A stretch of DNA of 6,910 bases. Origin: Desulfuromonadaceae bacterium UBA2294 (lineage in GTDB: Bacteria > Desulfobacterota > Desulfuromonadia > Desulfuromonadales > UBA2294). Position 1 is the stretch's first letter. Every line of letters starts with the position of its first letter. Of the stretch, positions 1-6,194 are shown piece after piece. The stretch is taken from the NCBI GenBank assembly GCA_002345625.1, contig DDWE01000087.1:1-6910 (forward strand), given 5' to 3'. A program made the position numbers and the translations under genes. The notes beneath the pieces are model-generated. The model searched no databases, was not told the DNA's origin, and worked only from the letters and a program-made list of their open reading frames with translations.

Positions 1-999
1 GCCGTATTTGTTCCGGTCGGCGGTGGCGGGCTGATTGCCGGCATGGCCGCTTACCTGAAGGCACTGCGCCCCGAGATTCGTGTCATCGGCGTCGAACCGG
101 TTGATAGTGATGCCATGGCCCGTTCCCTGGCCGCCGGTCGCCGGGTACATCTAGATACCGTCGGTATCTTTGCTGACGGTGTTGCGGTGCGTGAGGTCGG
201 ACGCAAAACCTTCGATCTCTGTCGTCAGTATGTCGACGAAATTGTTCTGGTCGATACCGATGAGATCTGTAGCGCCATCAAGAAAATTTATCAGGCAACC
301 CGTTCCATCGTCGAGCCGGCCGGAGCTCTGGCCGTTGCCGGTTTGAAGAAATATGTCATGGATAACCATGTCACCGGCCAAACGCTGGTTGCCATTAATT
401 CCGGCGCTAACATGAATTTTGAACGTCTGCGTTACGTCGCGGAACGGACCATGAGTGGCGAACGCCAGGAAGGGTTGTTTGCCGTCAGCATCCCCGAGAT
501 TCCGGGTGCCCTGAAACGTTTTTGTACCGACATTGTCGGTGAACGCAATATCACCGAATTCAACTATCGCCTTGCAGACCGTCGCCAGGCCCACATTTTT
601 GTCGGCATCGCTGTGCGCGACGACCTTGAACGTGAAGCGTTCTCCCGTCAGTTGACCGAGTGCGGCTATAACCATACCGACCTGACCTGTAACGAACTGG
701 CAAAAACCCACGTTCGTTATATGGTCGGCGGGCGCTCCTCATCGGTTGAGCGTGAAGTCCTTTACCGTTTCTGGTTTCCGGAGCGGCCCGGTGCCCTGGC
801 GCGTTTTCTTGGTGCCATGGGGGCTAACTGGAATATTTCTCTGTTTCATTACCGGATGCAGGGGGGGGATTTCGGTCGCGTTTTGATTGGCCTTGAGCTT
901 CCTTCAGGGGAGGAGGGCTCTTTACCGAGTTTTCTCGAATCTCTCGGCTACCGATATGTTTGTGAAAATGACAACCCGGTCTATCAGTTGTTTCTTTAG
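1..999 (+). CDS. ilvA: Threonine ammonia-lyase (biosynthetic threonine dehydratase), 3' part
   Basis: This PLP enzyme deaminates L-threonine to 2-oxobutanoate, the first committed step of isoleucine synthesis, in the cytoplasm. The reading frame is open from base 1, so the gene is cut by the window edge; the ATG at 43 is internal, not the start. The first visible residues, VFVPVGGGGLIAG, are the glycine-rich loop that binds the PLP phosphate in fold-type II enzymes. The catalytic domain continues to about visible residue 150. Two ACT-like regulatory repeats follow, at roughly visible residues 155-205 (with SIPEIPGALKRF) and 250-310 (with FPERPGALARF). Two such repeats mark the long, isoleucine-feedback-regulated biosynthetic form rather than the short catabolic TdcB type. 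The fragment has 332 codons before TAG. A run of eight G residues at 861-868 lies in the second ACT-like repeat without breaking the frame. The next gene starts 8 bases after the stop. Identification is secure; only the N-terminal part is missing. Confidence 0.96.
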   Translation, partial: AVFVPVGGGGLIAGMAAYLKALRPEIRVIGVEPVDSDAMARSLAAGRRVHLDTVGIFADGVAVREVGRKTFDLCRQYVDEIVLVDTDEICSAIKKIYQATRSIVEPAGALAVAGLKKYVMDNHVTGQTLVAINSGANMNFERLRYVAERTMSGERQEGLFAVSIPEIPGALKRFCTDIVGERNITEFNYRLADRRQAHIFVGIAVRDDLEREAFSRQLTECGYNHTDLTCNELAKTHVRYMVGGRSSSVEREVLYRFWFPERPGALARFLGAMGANWNISLFHYRMQGGDFGRVLIGLELPSGEEGSLPSFLESLGYRYVCENDNPVYQLFL

Positions 1000-1002
1000 G
1001 AG
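998..1002 (+). promoter_or_regulatory. Ribosome binding site of the histidine kinase, overlapping the ilvA stop
   Basis: AGGAG begins inside the TAG stop codon of ilvA and sits 5 bases before the GTG at 1008. It supports GTG as the kinase start and suggests translational coupling with ilvA. Confidence 0.75.
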
Positions 1003-1007
1003 CGTCT

Positions 1008-3086
1008 GTGAAATCACCTGCACCGGCTCTTGAACCCCTTGTCCTGATTATTGATGACGACGCTCTGCTGTGCCAGATGTTGCGTGATCAATTGACGGAG
1101 GTCGGTTTTCGGGTTGACATTGCCCGTGACGGTCAGGCCGGGCTTCAGCGTCTCGCCGAGAACGTGCCGGATATTGTTCTGGTCGATCTGGTCATGCCGG
1201 TCATGGACGGCATCGCTTTTTGTCAGGCGGTTCGGGCCGATGCCCATTTTCAGGATCTACCCCTGGTTATGTTGACTGCCCGTGCTGAATTTGAACAGAC
1301 GGTCAATCCCTTCCAGGTCGGCGCAGACGATTATTTAAGCAAACCGGTCGATCCGGTCGAACTTGCTATCCGTCTTCGCAGCATCATCGCCAAACGCGCA
1401 GCAACCCGCCAACTTGCTGATGATGCGCGAAACAGCCGTGTCCTTCTCGATATCACCCGCTCTGTTACCTCCACTCTGGATACCCGGGAAATTCTGCGGC
1501 AGATTGTTGAACGGGTCGCGACAACTCTGCAGGGAGTGTTTCGCTGCTCAATCATCTACATCCGCAGTGATGATCATATTGGACATGTTGTTGCATCGAG
1601 TGATGACCCGGGGCTGCCGACCTTGCGTCTTGCTCTCGATGATTATCCCGAAATCCTTCAGGCGATTGCAACGGGGAAGCCGGTGCTGGTCGAAGATGTC
1701 CGGACCGACCCCCTCTTAAAGCTGGTCCGCAAACGCCTCGATGGCAGTCAATTTAATACTATTATTGTCCTGCCGGTCATTTTTGAATCCGTTACCATCG
1801 GGGTTATGGTCGTACGCGCCTTGCGAGCGCAGGCGCGCGTCAGCGAACATGAGCTGCAGTTTTGTGAACTGGTGGCGAGTGTCTCTGCCAACTCTTTGCA
1901 ACACGCCCAGGTTGTCGAGGCGGCAAATCATGAAGCAGAGGTCTTAAGACAAAGTCGCGCCTTGCTTGAACAGGAACTCGGTGTCAAAGCTATTTACGAG
2001 CTGATGTTCGAGGGTGCGTCTGAAGGCCTCGCCGCTCTTGATGAAGATCAACGCATCCTGTTTGTTAATACCCGTGCTCAGGAAATTACCGGTTTCACAC
2101 GGCGCGAACTGCAACGTATGCAGTTTACGGAGCTTCTTGAAGAGGCCTCGGCCGAGCTCTTCCTGTCTACTGTTCGTCCGGAGAAGATCAGCGCCATGCT
2201 CCCGCGTCGCCGGCTTGATGTGCAGCTTGCATGTGGGGATGGTGTGCGCCGGTTGGTCTCGGTCAGTATCGGTGACCGGCCGCGCGTGACCGGTTTGCAA
2301 GTCATCTCGTTTCGTGATGTCACAGAACGTCGCCAGATAGAAGAGACCCTGCTGCAGACGCAGGCTGATTTGACCGAGGCGAATGCCCGCCTGCTTGAAC
2401 TCGATCGGACCCGTACGGAGTTTTACAATACTGCCGCTCACGAACTGCGGACGCCGGTGGCGATTGTCAATGGTTACTGTGAGCTGCTCGATATGTGCGG
2501 TCGCGATCAGCTCACCCCTCAACAACACGAATATCTCGAACAGGCAATTCAAGGGTGTGACCGACTGGTGCGTCTGGTGAATGACATGCTCGATCTTTCG
2601 CGCTTTGAAAGTGGTCATATGGACCTGCATTGCAGCGAGACCGACCTTGCGGACCTGATCCGTGACGTGTGTCGTGAAACACGTGCCTTGGCTGATCGTA
2701 AAGGGGTCGTTCTGGACGCGAGTTCCGGGCCGATGTGTCCGGTTGAGATCGACGTTCCATTGATTCGACGTCTGCTGATCAATCTGGTTGGAAATGCGAT
2801 CAAGTTCACGCCGTCTGGTGGCAGGGTGACCATCTCCCTTGCGGATCAAGGGACGGACGTTAAGGTTTGTGTCCTGGATAACGGATGTGGCATCGATCCC
2901 GATGAAATTCCGCACCTGTTTCGTGAGTTTTATCGATCATCGAACCCGTTCAATCAAGAGGGCTCTGGGCTTGGGCTGACGATTTCTAAAAAGATCGTAG
3001 ATGCCCATTCTGGTCTGATGCACGTCAAAAGCGCCCCCGGCGAGGGGAGCCGATTCAGTTTTGTCCTGCCGCGACGCCAATCCTGA
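1008..3086 (+). CDS. Hybrid sensor histidine kinase, REC-GAF-PAS-HisKA-HATPase_c
   Basis: This 692-residue protein is a soluble signalling kinase; no membrane segment or signal peptide is visible. An N-terminal receiver domain (about residues 11-125) has acidic pocket D16/D17, phospho-acceptor D60 in LVDLVMPVMDG, T90 and K112 in LSKP. A GAF-like domain covers about 140-300, then a short helical linker. A PAS domain follows at about 328-441, ending in the typical FRDVTERRQ. The HisKA domain has phospho-accepting H478 in AHELRTP. The HATPase domain has N596 (N box, NLVGNAIKFTP), D624-G628 (DNGCG) and G652-L657 (GSGLGL). All catalytic residues are present, so an active kinase is expected. The start is GTG with AGGAG 5 bases upstream. 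The gene is closely coupled to ilvA, and no partner response regulator is in the window. The N-terminal receiver may take input from another kinase or regulate this one. The signal is unknown; GAF and PAS domains bind small molecules, haem or flavin, but ligand residues cannot be assigned by eye. Confidence 0.93.
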   Translation: MKSPAPALEPLVLIIDDDALLCQMLRDQLTEVGFRVDIARDGQAGLQRLAENVPDIVLVDLVMPVMDGIAFCQAVRADAHFQDLPLVMLTARAEFEQTVNPFQVGADDYLSKPVDPVELAIRLRSIIAKRAATRQLADDARNSRVLLDITRSVTSTLDTREILRQIVERVATTLQGVFRCSIIYIRSDDHIGHVVASSDDPGLPTLRLALDDYPEILQAIATGKPVLVEDVRTDPLLKLVRKRLDGSQFNTIIVLPVIFESVTIGVMVVRALRAQARVSEHELQFCELVASVSANSLQHAQVVEAANHEAEVLRQSRALLEQELGVKAIYELMFEGASEGLAALDEDQRILFVNTRAQEITGFTRRELQRMQFTELLEEASAELFLSTVRPEKISAMLPRRRLDVQLACGDGVRRLVSVSIGDRPRVTGLQVISFRDVTERRQIEETLLQTQADLTEANARLLELDRTRTEFYNTAAHELRTPVAIVNGYCELLDMCGRDQLTPQQHEYLEQAIQGCDRLVRLVNDMLDLSRFESGHMDLHCSETDLADLIRDVCRETRALADRKGVVLDASSGPMCPVEIDVPLIRRLLINLVGNAIKFTPSGGRVTISLADQGTDVKVCVLDNGCGIDPDEIPHLFREFYRSSNPFNQEGSGLGLTISKKIVDAHSGLMHVKSAPGEGSRFSFVLPRRQS

Positions 3087-3102
3087 TGTTTCTGCTTGAA
3101 AA

Positions 3103-3127
3103 ATAATTGACAGTTTTAGTCAGGTAT
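3103..3127 (+). promoter_or_regulatory. Predicted IscR type 1 operator upstream of cysE-iscR-nifS-iscU
   Basis: The 25 bases match the E. coli-type IscR type 1 consensus at 23 positions by manual alignment. The left part reads ATAATTGACA, and the right half TTTTAGTCAGGTAT matches the consensus throughout. The two departures are A at 3106, where the consensus has G or C, and A at 3112, where it has T. Type 1 sites are bound by cluster-loaded IscR, which represses. The site overlaps the -35 box TTGACA, the right place for repression, and it lies upstream of the operon that encodes an IscR. It is therefore a likely autoregulatory operator. Binding is inferred; the consensus comes from enterobacteria. 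Confidence 0.78.
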
Positions 3128-3135
3128 GATAACTC
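3107..3135 (+). promoter_or_regulatory. Probable sigma-70 promoter for the cysE-iscR-nifS-iscU operon
   Basis: A perfect -35 hexamer TTGACA lies at 3107-3112. The best -10 hexamer by sequence is TATGAT at 3125-3130, but the gap is only 12 bases. GATAAC (3128-3133, 15-base spacer) and TAACTC (3130-3135, 17-base spacer) have better spacing but weaker sequence. The exact -10 box is therefore uncertain. Any of them would give a leader of about 40-50 bases before the cysE start. A suboptimal -10 is common in promoters under strong regulation. Confidence 0.6.
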
Positions 3136-3173
3136 TTTTTGCATCTGTTCGGGTACGTCCTCGATGTGGCCAA

Positions 3174-3180
3174 AAGGAGG
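3174..3180 (+). promoter_or_regulatory. Strong ribosome binding site of cysE
   Basis: AAGGAGG sits 5 bases before the GTG at 3186. It decides the start: the in-frame ATG at 3126 lies inside the promoter/operator and has no comparable ribosome binding site. Confidence 0.85.
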
Positions 3181-3185
3181 TTGTT

Positions 3186-3920
3186 GTGTTTGAGAGCTTA
3201 CGGGAAGATTTCAGGGTCGTGTTTGAACGTGACCCGGCAGTGCGCAGTGTTGCCGAGATCATCTTTTGTTATCCGGGATTTCATGCCCTGTTGTTTTACC
3301 GTCTTGCCCATGCACTCTGGCAGTCAAAGTTCTATTTCTTAGGCCGCTTTGTCTCGCATCTCGGGCGCTTCTTTACCGGTATCGAAATCCATCCCGGCGC
3401 CCGGATCGGTCGCGGATTTTTTATCGATCATGGTATGGGTGTAGTGATCGGAGAGACGGCTGAAATCGGTAACAACTGCACGCTTTATCATGGTGTAACC
3501 CTCGGCGGGACGACATGGGCCAAAGAGAAGCGCCATCCGACGTTGCGTGACAACGTTGTTATCGGCTCCGGGGCCAAGATCCTCGGTCCCTTTGAAGTCG
3601 GCGAGAACAGTAAAGTCGGTTCCAACTCGGTGGTAGTCAAGGCGGTCCCGGCCAACTCGACTGTCGTCGGTATCCCCGGCAAGGTCGTCGTGTCAGAAGA
3701 GCGGAATAAGGAGGAGAAGGCCGATCTGGAGCATGGTCAACTTCCCGACCCGCAGGCCAAGGCGATAGAGTGCCTGTTTGATCAGATTCGACACCTTGAG
3801 GACGAGGTGGCCCAGCTCAAGGCTGCGTTGGCGAATCCGGCTCCGGTGCCGAAAAAAGTTGCCGCAAAGAAGCCGGCCGCTAAAAAACCGGCCACCCGTA
3901 AAATAAAGGTTCAGGAGTAG
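3186..3920 (+). CDS. cysE: Serine O-acetyltransferase with a lysine/alanine/proline-rich C-terminal tail
   Basis: The enzyme acetylates L-serine with acetyl-CoA to give O-acetylserine, the precursor of cysteine. From the GTG start it has 244 residues, beginning MFESLREDFR. It is of the short type, without the longer N-terminal helical domain of E. coli CysE. The left-handed beta-helix spans about residues 66-165. It contains IDHGMG (D81, H82) and KRHP (H117), matching the catalytic D157/H158 and H193 of the E. coli enzyme, and the usual VTLGGT and GSGAKILG stretches. After VVGIPGKVV the protein continues about 75 residues. This extension has a charged region, a likely coiled coil (about 192-217, with LEDEVAQLKAAL), and a basic tail from about 222 with repeated KKPAA-like units resembling histone H1. 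The tail is not needed for the known catalytic fold. The gene is first in the operon, downstream of the predicted IscR operator; its stop is 4 bases before the iscR start. The SAT call is secure and the tail's role unknown. Confidence 0.95.
   Translation: MFESLREDFRVVFERDPAVRSVAEIIFCYPGFHALLFYRLAHALWQSKFYFLGRFVSHLGRFFTGIEIHPGARIGRGFFIDHGMGVVIGETAEIGNNCTLYHGVTLGGTTWAKEKRHPTLRDNVVIGSGAKILGPFEVGENSKVGSNSVVVKAVPANSTVVGIPGKVVVSEERNKEEKADLEHGQLPDPQAKAIECLFDQIRHLEDEVAQLKAALANPAPVPKKVAAKKPAAKKPATRKIKVQE
3913..3917 (+). promoter_or_regulatory. Ribosome binding site of iscR inside the end of cysE
   Basis: AGGAG lies immediately before the cysE TAG stop and 7 bases before the iscR ATG at 3925. This suggests coupled translation of the two genes. 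Confidence 0.75.
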
Positions 3921-3924
3921 GGCG

Positions 3925-4359
3925 ATGCGGCTCTCCACCAAGGCACAATACGCAGTCAGGGCAATGGTCAGCCTCAATCTGAATGCCGGCACTGCCCCGG
4001 TTTCACTGCGGGCGATATCCGAGTGGGAGGATATCTCACTGACCTACCTGGAGCAGCTCTTTGTGAAACTACGCCGTGGCGGTATTGTTGACAGTGTCCG
4101 CGGACCCGGTGGTGGTTATGTTCTGGCCCGGGATGCGGCTCAGATACGGGTCGATGAGATTATCGACAGTGTCGAGGAGTCGCTGGTACCGGTCTCCTGC
4201 ATGGAGGCCAATGGAGAGTGTGCCTGCAGCAGTGATTCACGCTGTGTCACCCACAGCGTCTGGCAGGGGCTCGGGGCGCGTATCCGGATGTTTCTGGCCT
4301 CAATGACCCTGGCCGATTTAACCGCCGAAGCGCGGCAGCAGATAAAAATCAATAAATAA
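3925..4359 (+). CDS. iscR: Rrf2-family Fe-S regulator, IscR-like
   Basis: This 144-residue winged-helix DNA-binding protein is closely IscR-like: it opens MRLSTKAQYAVRAM and has SLTYLEQLFVKLRR (recognition helix) and SVRGPGGGY (wing). E43, the residue that in E. coli IscR controls discrimination between type 1 and type 2 sites, is kept. The cluster region has C92, C99, C101 and C107, with H110 in CVTHSVW. E. coli IscR binds [2Fe-2S] through C92, C98, C104 and H107, so C92, C107 and H110 have clear counterparts. C101 has the right spacing to C107 for the middle ligand, which leaves C99 as an extra cysteine. The segment between the first and third cysteine is three residues longer than in E. 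coli. The C-terminus is shorter, ending soon after TAEARQQIKINK. It probably represses its own operon through the site at 3103-3127. Alternatives within Rrf2, such as the cysteine regulator CymR, are less likely because CymR lacks these cluster cysteines. Confidence 0.93.
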   Translation: MRLSTKAQYAVRAMVSLNLNAGTAPVSLRAISEWEDISLTYLEQLFVKLRRGGIVDSVRGPGGGYVLARDAAQIRVDEIIDSVEESLVPVSCMEANGECACSSDSRCVTHSVWQGLGARIRMFLASMTLADLTAEARQQIKINK

Positions 4360-4400
4360 CCGGGGCGGCTACACCGTTCTCGATTCTTGGTCAAGATTTT

Positions 4401-4405
4401 GGAGG
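4401..4405 (+). promoter_or_regulatory. Ribosome binding site of the cysteine desulfurase gene
   Basis: GGAGG lies 7 bases before the GTG at 4413 and fixes that start. The 53-base gap between iscR and this gene (4360-4412) shows no clear promoter or terminator, so co-transcription is expected. Confidence 0.8.
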
Positions 4406-4412
4406 AATACAC

Positions 4413-5624
4413 GTGAAACGGATTTACCTCGACAATAATGCCACCACCCCGGTCGAACCGGAGGTGCTCGATGTCATGCTTCCTTATTACCGCGAGGCCT
4501 TCGGTAACCCGTCGAGTGTTCACTGGGCAGGGCGTGAGGTCAGCGGCGCTATCGAAACCGCACGGGAGAAGGTAGCCGCCCTGATCAACTGCGCACCTGC
4601 CGAGATCGTCTTTATCGGCTGCGGCAGTGAAGGTGATAATCACGCCATCAAGGGGACATGTGAGGCGTTGGCCGGCAAGGGGAACCATATCATCACCACC
4701 GCTGTTGAGCATCCGGCGGTGCTGGAGACCTGCGAGGCACTGGAGAAGAGCGGTTTTGAAGTGACCTACATACCGGTCGATTGCGACGGGGCTCTTAACC
4801 TCGACGACATTGAGCGGGCCATCACTGACAAGACCATTTTGATTTCGGTGATGTGGGCCAATAACGAGACCGGCAATATCTACCCGATTGCGCAGATCGG
4901 TGCCATTGCCCGCAAGTATAACATCCGCTTTCACAGTGACGCGGTCCAGGCGGTGGGCAAGCTGCCGGTCGATGTGCAAAAAGCCAATGTCGATCTTCTG
5001 GTGATTTCCGGTCACAAGATCGGCGCCCCCAAAGGGGTCGGCGCTCTCTACATCCGTCGCGGGACCCGTTTGACACCGCTTTTGCACGGAGGCCATCAGG
5101 AGCGTGGTCGGCGCGCCGGTACGCACAATGTCGCCGGTATCGTCGGCCTCGGCAAGGCCTGTGAACTCGCTGCGGCCCATTTGCAGGAGCGCGCTGCGCA
5201 CATGCGGCGCCTGCGTGACCGCCTTGAGCAGGGGATCTTCGATGCTATTCCCGAGATCAAGCTCAACGGCCACCCGGATCGCGATCAACGCCTTCCCAAT
5301 ACCCTCAATGTCAGCTTCGCTTACATCGAGGGGGAGTCTCTATTGCTCAATCTCGACATGTACGGTATCGCCGCCTCTTCAGGATCGGCCTGCACTTCGG
5401 GTTCGCTGGAACCCTCGCATGTTATGGGGGCCATGTGTGTCGAAGTTTCGCTGGCACATTCCAGCACCCGGTTCAGCCTCGGTCATGAGACAAAACAGGA
5501 AGATATCGATTTTGTTCTTGAGGTGCTGCCGGACACCGTGCAGCGCCTGCGCGACATGAGTCCGCTTTACGATTGCAAAAAACAACAGAACTGTGCCACC
5601 TGTCAGACCGTCAAGCGGCTTTGA
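4413..5624 (+). CDS. nifS: Cysteine desulfurase, NifS/IscS family (NifS class)
   Basis: This PLP enzyme converts cysteine to alanine and holds the sulfur as a persulfide for transfer to the IscU scaffold and to tRNA-thiolating enzymes. It has 403 residues, starting MKRIYLDNNATTPVEPEV from GTG. H100 (VEHPAV) stacks on PLP, D176 and Q179 (HSDAVQAVG) contact the cofactor, and K202 (SGHKIGAPKG) is the Schiff-base lysine. C327 in SGSACTSGSLEPSHVMGAM is the catalytic cysteine on the mobile loop, as in group I desulfurases. SLEPSHVM and HSSTRFSLG are closer to NifS than to IscS, but no nitrogenase genes are visible and the neighbours are Isc genes, so a housekeeping role is likely. The C-terminus carries an unusual cysteine-rich tail with C388, C394 and C397 (CX5CX2C). 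The gene lies between iscR and iscU in one operon. An alternative symbol is iscS. Confidence 0.95.
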   Translation: MKRIYLDNNATTPVEPEVLDVMLPYYREAFGNPSSVHWAGREVSGAIETAREKVAALINCAPAEIVFIGCGSEGDNHAIKGTCEALAGKGNHIITTAVEHPAVLETCEALEKSGFEVTYIPVDCDGALNLDDIERAITDKTILISVMWANNETGNIYPIAQIGAIARKYNIRFHSDAVQAVGKLPVDVQKANVDLLVISGHKIGAPKGVGALYIRRGTRLTPLLHGGHQERGRRAGTHNVAGIVGLGKACELAAAHLQERAAHMRRLRDRLEQGIFDAIPEIKLNGHPDRDQRLPNTLNVSFAYIEGESLLLNLDMYGIAASSGSACTSGSLEPSHVMGAMCVEVSLAHSSTRFSLGHETKQEDIDFVLEVLPDTVQRLRDMSPLYDCKKQQNCATCQTVKRL

Positions 5625-5639
5625 TGCTGTTTGCCTAAC

Positions 5640-5645
5640 AAGGAG
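5640..5645 (+). promoter_or_regulatory. Ribosome binding site of iscU
   Basis: AAGGAG lies 9 bases before the ATG at 5655. It sits downstream of the in-frame TTG at 5631, so it supports the ATG and rules against the longer TTG start. Confidence 0.8.
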
Positions 5646-5654
5646 ATTCCAATT

Positions 5655-6023
5655 ATGTACACCGATAAAGTGATGGACCACTTCACCAAACCGCGCAACG
5701 TTGGCGAAATCGAAAACCCCGATGGTGTCGGCGAGGTCGGTAACGCCTCCTGTGGCGACATCATGAAGATCTTCCTCAAAGTCGAAAACGACATCATCAC
5801 CGACGTCAAGTTCAAGACTTTCGGTTGCGGTGCCGCCATCGCCACCAGCTCCATGGTGACTGAAATGGCCATCGGCAAGACCATCGACGAGGCGCTGGCG
5901 CTGTCGAATCAGGCAGTGGCCGAGGCTCTCGACGGCCTGCCGGCGCAGAAGATGCATTGCTCGAATTTGGCCGCCGATGCCCTGCACGAGGCGATCAAGA
6001 ACTACCGCGAGACACATAAGTAA
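5655..6023 (+). CDS. iscU: Fe-S cluster assembly scaffold, IscU/NifU-like (short, single-domain)
   Basis: This 122-residue scaffold receives persulfide sulfur from the desulfurase and builds [2Fe-2S]/[4Fe-4S] clusters before passing them to apo-proteins in the cytoplasm. It starts MYTDKVMDHFTKPRNVGEIE. The three cluster cysteines are C33 (NASCGD), C58 (FGCGAA) and C102 (MHCSNLA), and D35, which destabilises the cluster for transfer, is also present. It covers only the N-terminal NifU domain, without the [2Fe-2S] and C-terminal Nfu domains of nitrogen-fixation NifU. It therefore resembles the short NifU/IscU proteins common in clostridia and deltaproteobacteria. The segment just before C102 reads LPAQK rather than the LPPVK recognised by the HscA chaperone in the classical Isc system, and no hscA or hscB follows. 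The gene starts 30 bases after the nifS stop and should be co-transcribed. Symbols nifU and iscU are both in use for this form. Confidence 0.94.
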   Translation: MYTDKVMDHFTKPRNVGEIENPDGVGEVGNASCGDIMKIFLKVENDIITDVKFKTFGCGAAIATSSMVTEMAIGKTIDEALALSNQAVAEALDGLPAQKMHCSNLAADALHEAIKNYRETHK

Positions 6024-6075
6024 ATATCTGGCTAGAATACAGTTTCCGATCAGCTCGAAGACCAGCTGTTTCTGC

Positions 6076-6174
6076 ACTACGAAGGACACGAAGTTCGCAA
6101 GTAAAAACAAAGACTTGGGGTTTAACTCTTAAGCTGTCTTTGTCTTTCTTTGTGTCCTTCGTGTTCTTTGTGGT
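6076..6174. repeat. Imperfect inverted repeat of CACGAAG/CTTTGTG-type units
   Basis: The left arm (about 6076-6114) contains ACGAAGGACACGAAG and ends ACAAAGAC. The right arm (about 6136-6174) contains GTCTTTGTCTTT and CTTTGTGTCCTTCGTG, followed by TTCTTTGTGGT. The right arm's reverse complement aligns with the left arm over CACGAAGGACACAAAG, with 14 of 16 matches, and again over the ACAAAGAC end. The arms are built of units about 9 bases long. The central 21 bases would form the loop. This looks like a member of a short dispersed intergenic repeat family; copy number elsewhere cannot be seen. Confidence 0.75.
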
Positions 6175-6194
6175 AAAACCTGTAAATCTTTTTT

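Noticed and set aside
1944..2915. Minus-strand open frame of 323 codons inside the histidine kinase
   Set aside because: It is a shadow of the kinase coding frame with no recognisable motif or convincing start.
3126..3185. Upstream ATG (3126) as the cysE start
   Set aside because: It lies within the promoter/operator and lacks a ribosome binding site; the GTG at 3186 has AAGGAGG at ideal spacing and gives a normal SAT N-terminus.
4140..5288. Long open frame on the minus strand (382 codons) across iscR and nifS
   Set aside because: It is antisense to two well-supported genes with intact family motifs, has no recognisable domain, and reflects codon bias of the + strand genes.
5631..5654. TTG at 5631 as the iscU start
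   Set aside because: The ribosome binding site is downstream of it, and the ATG at 5655 gives the canonical MYTDKVMDHF start.
6051..6068. Rho-independent terminator after iscU
   Set aside because: The stem is only 5 bp with no following T run; the stronger hairpins downstream are repeats rather than typical terminators.
5379..6110. Minus-strand open frame opposite the end of nifS and all of iscU
   Set aside because: It is antisense to conserved catalytic regions and its translation resembles no family I recognise.
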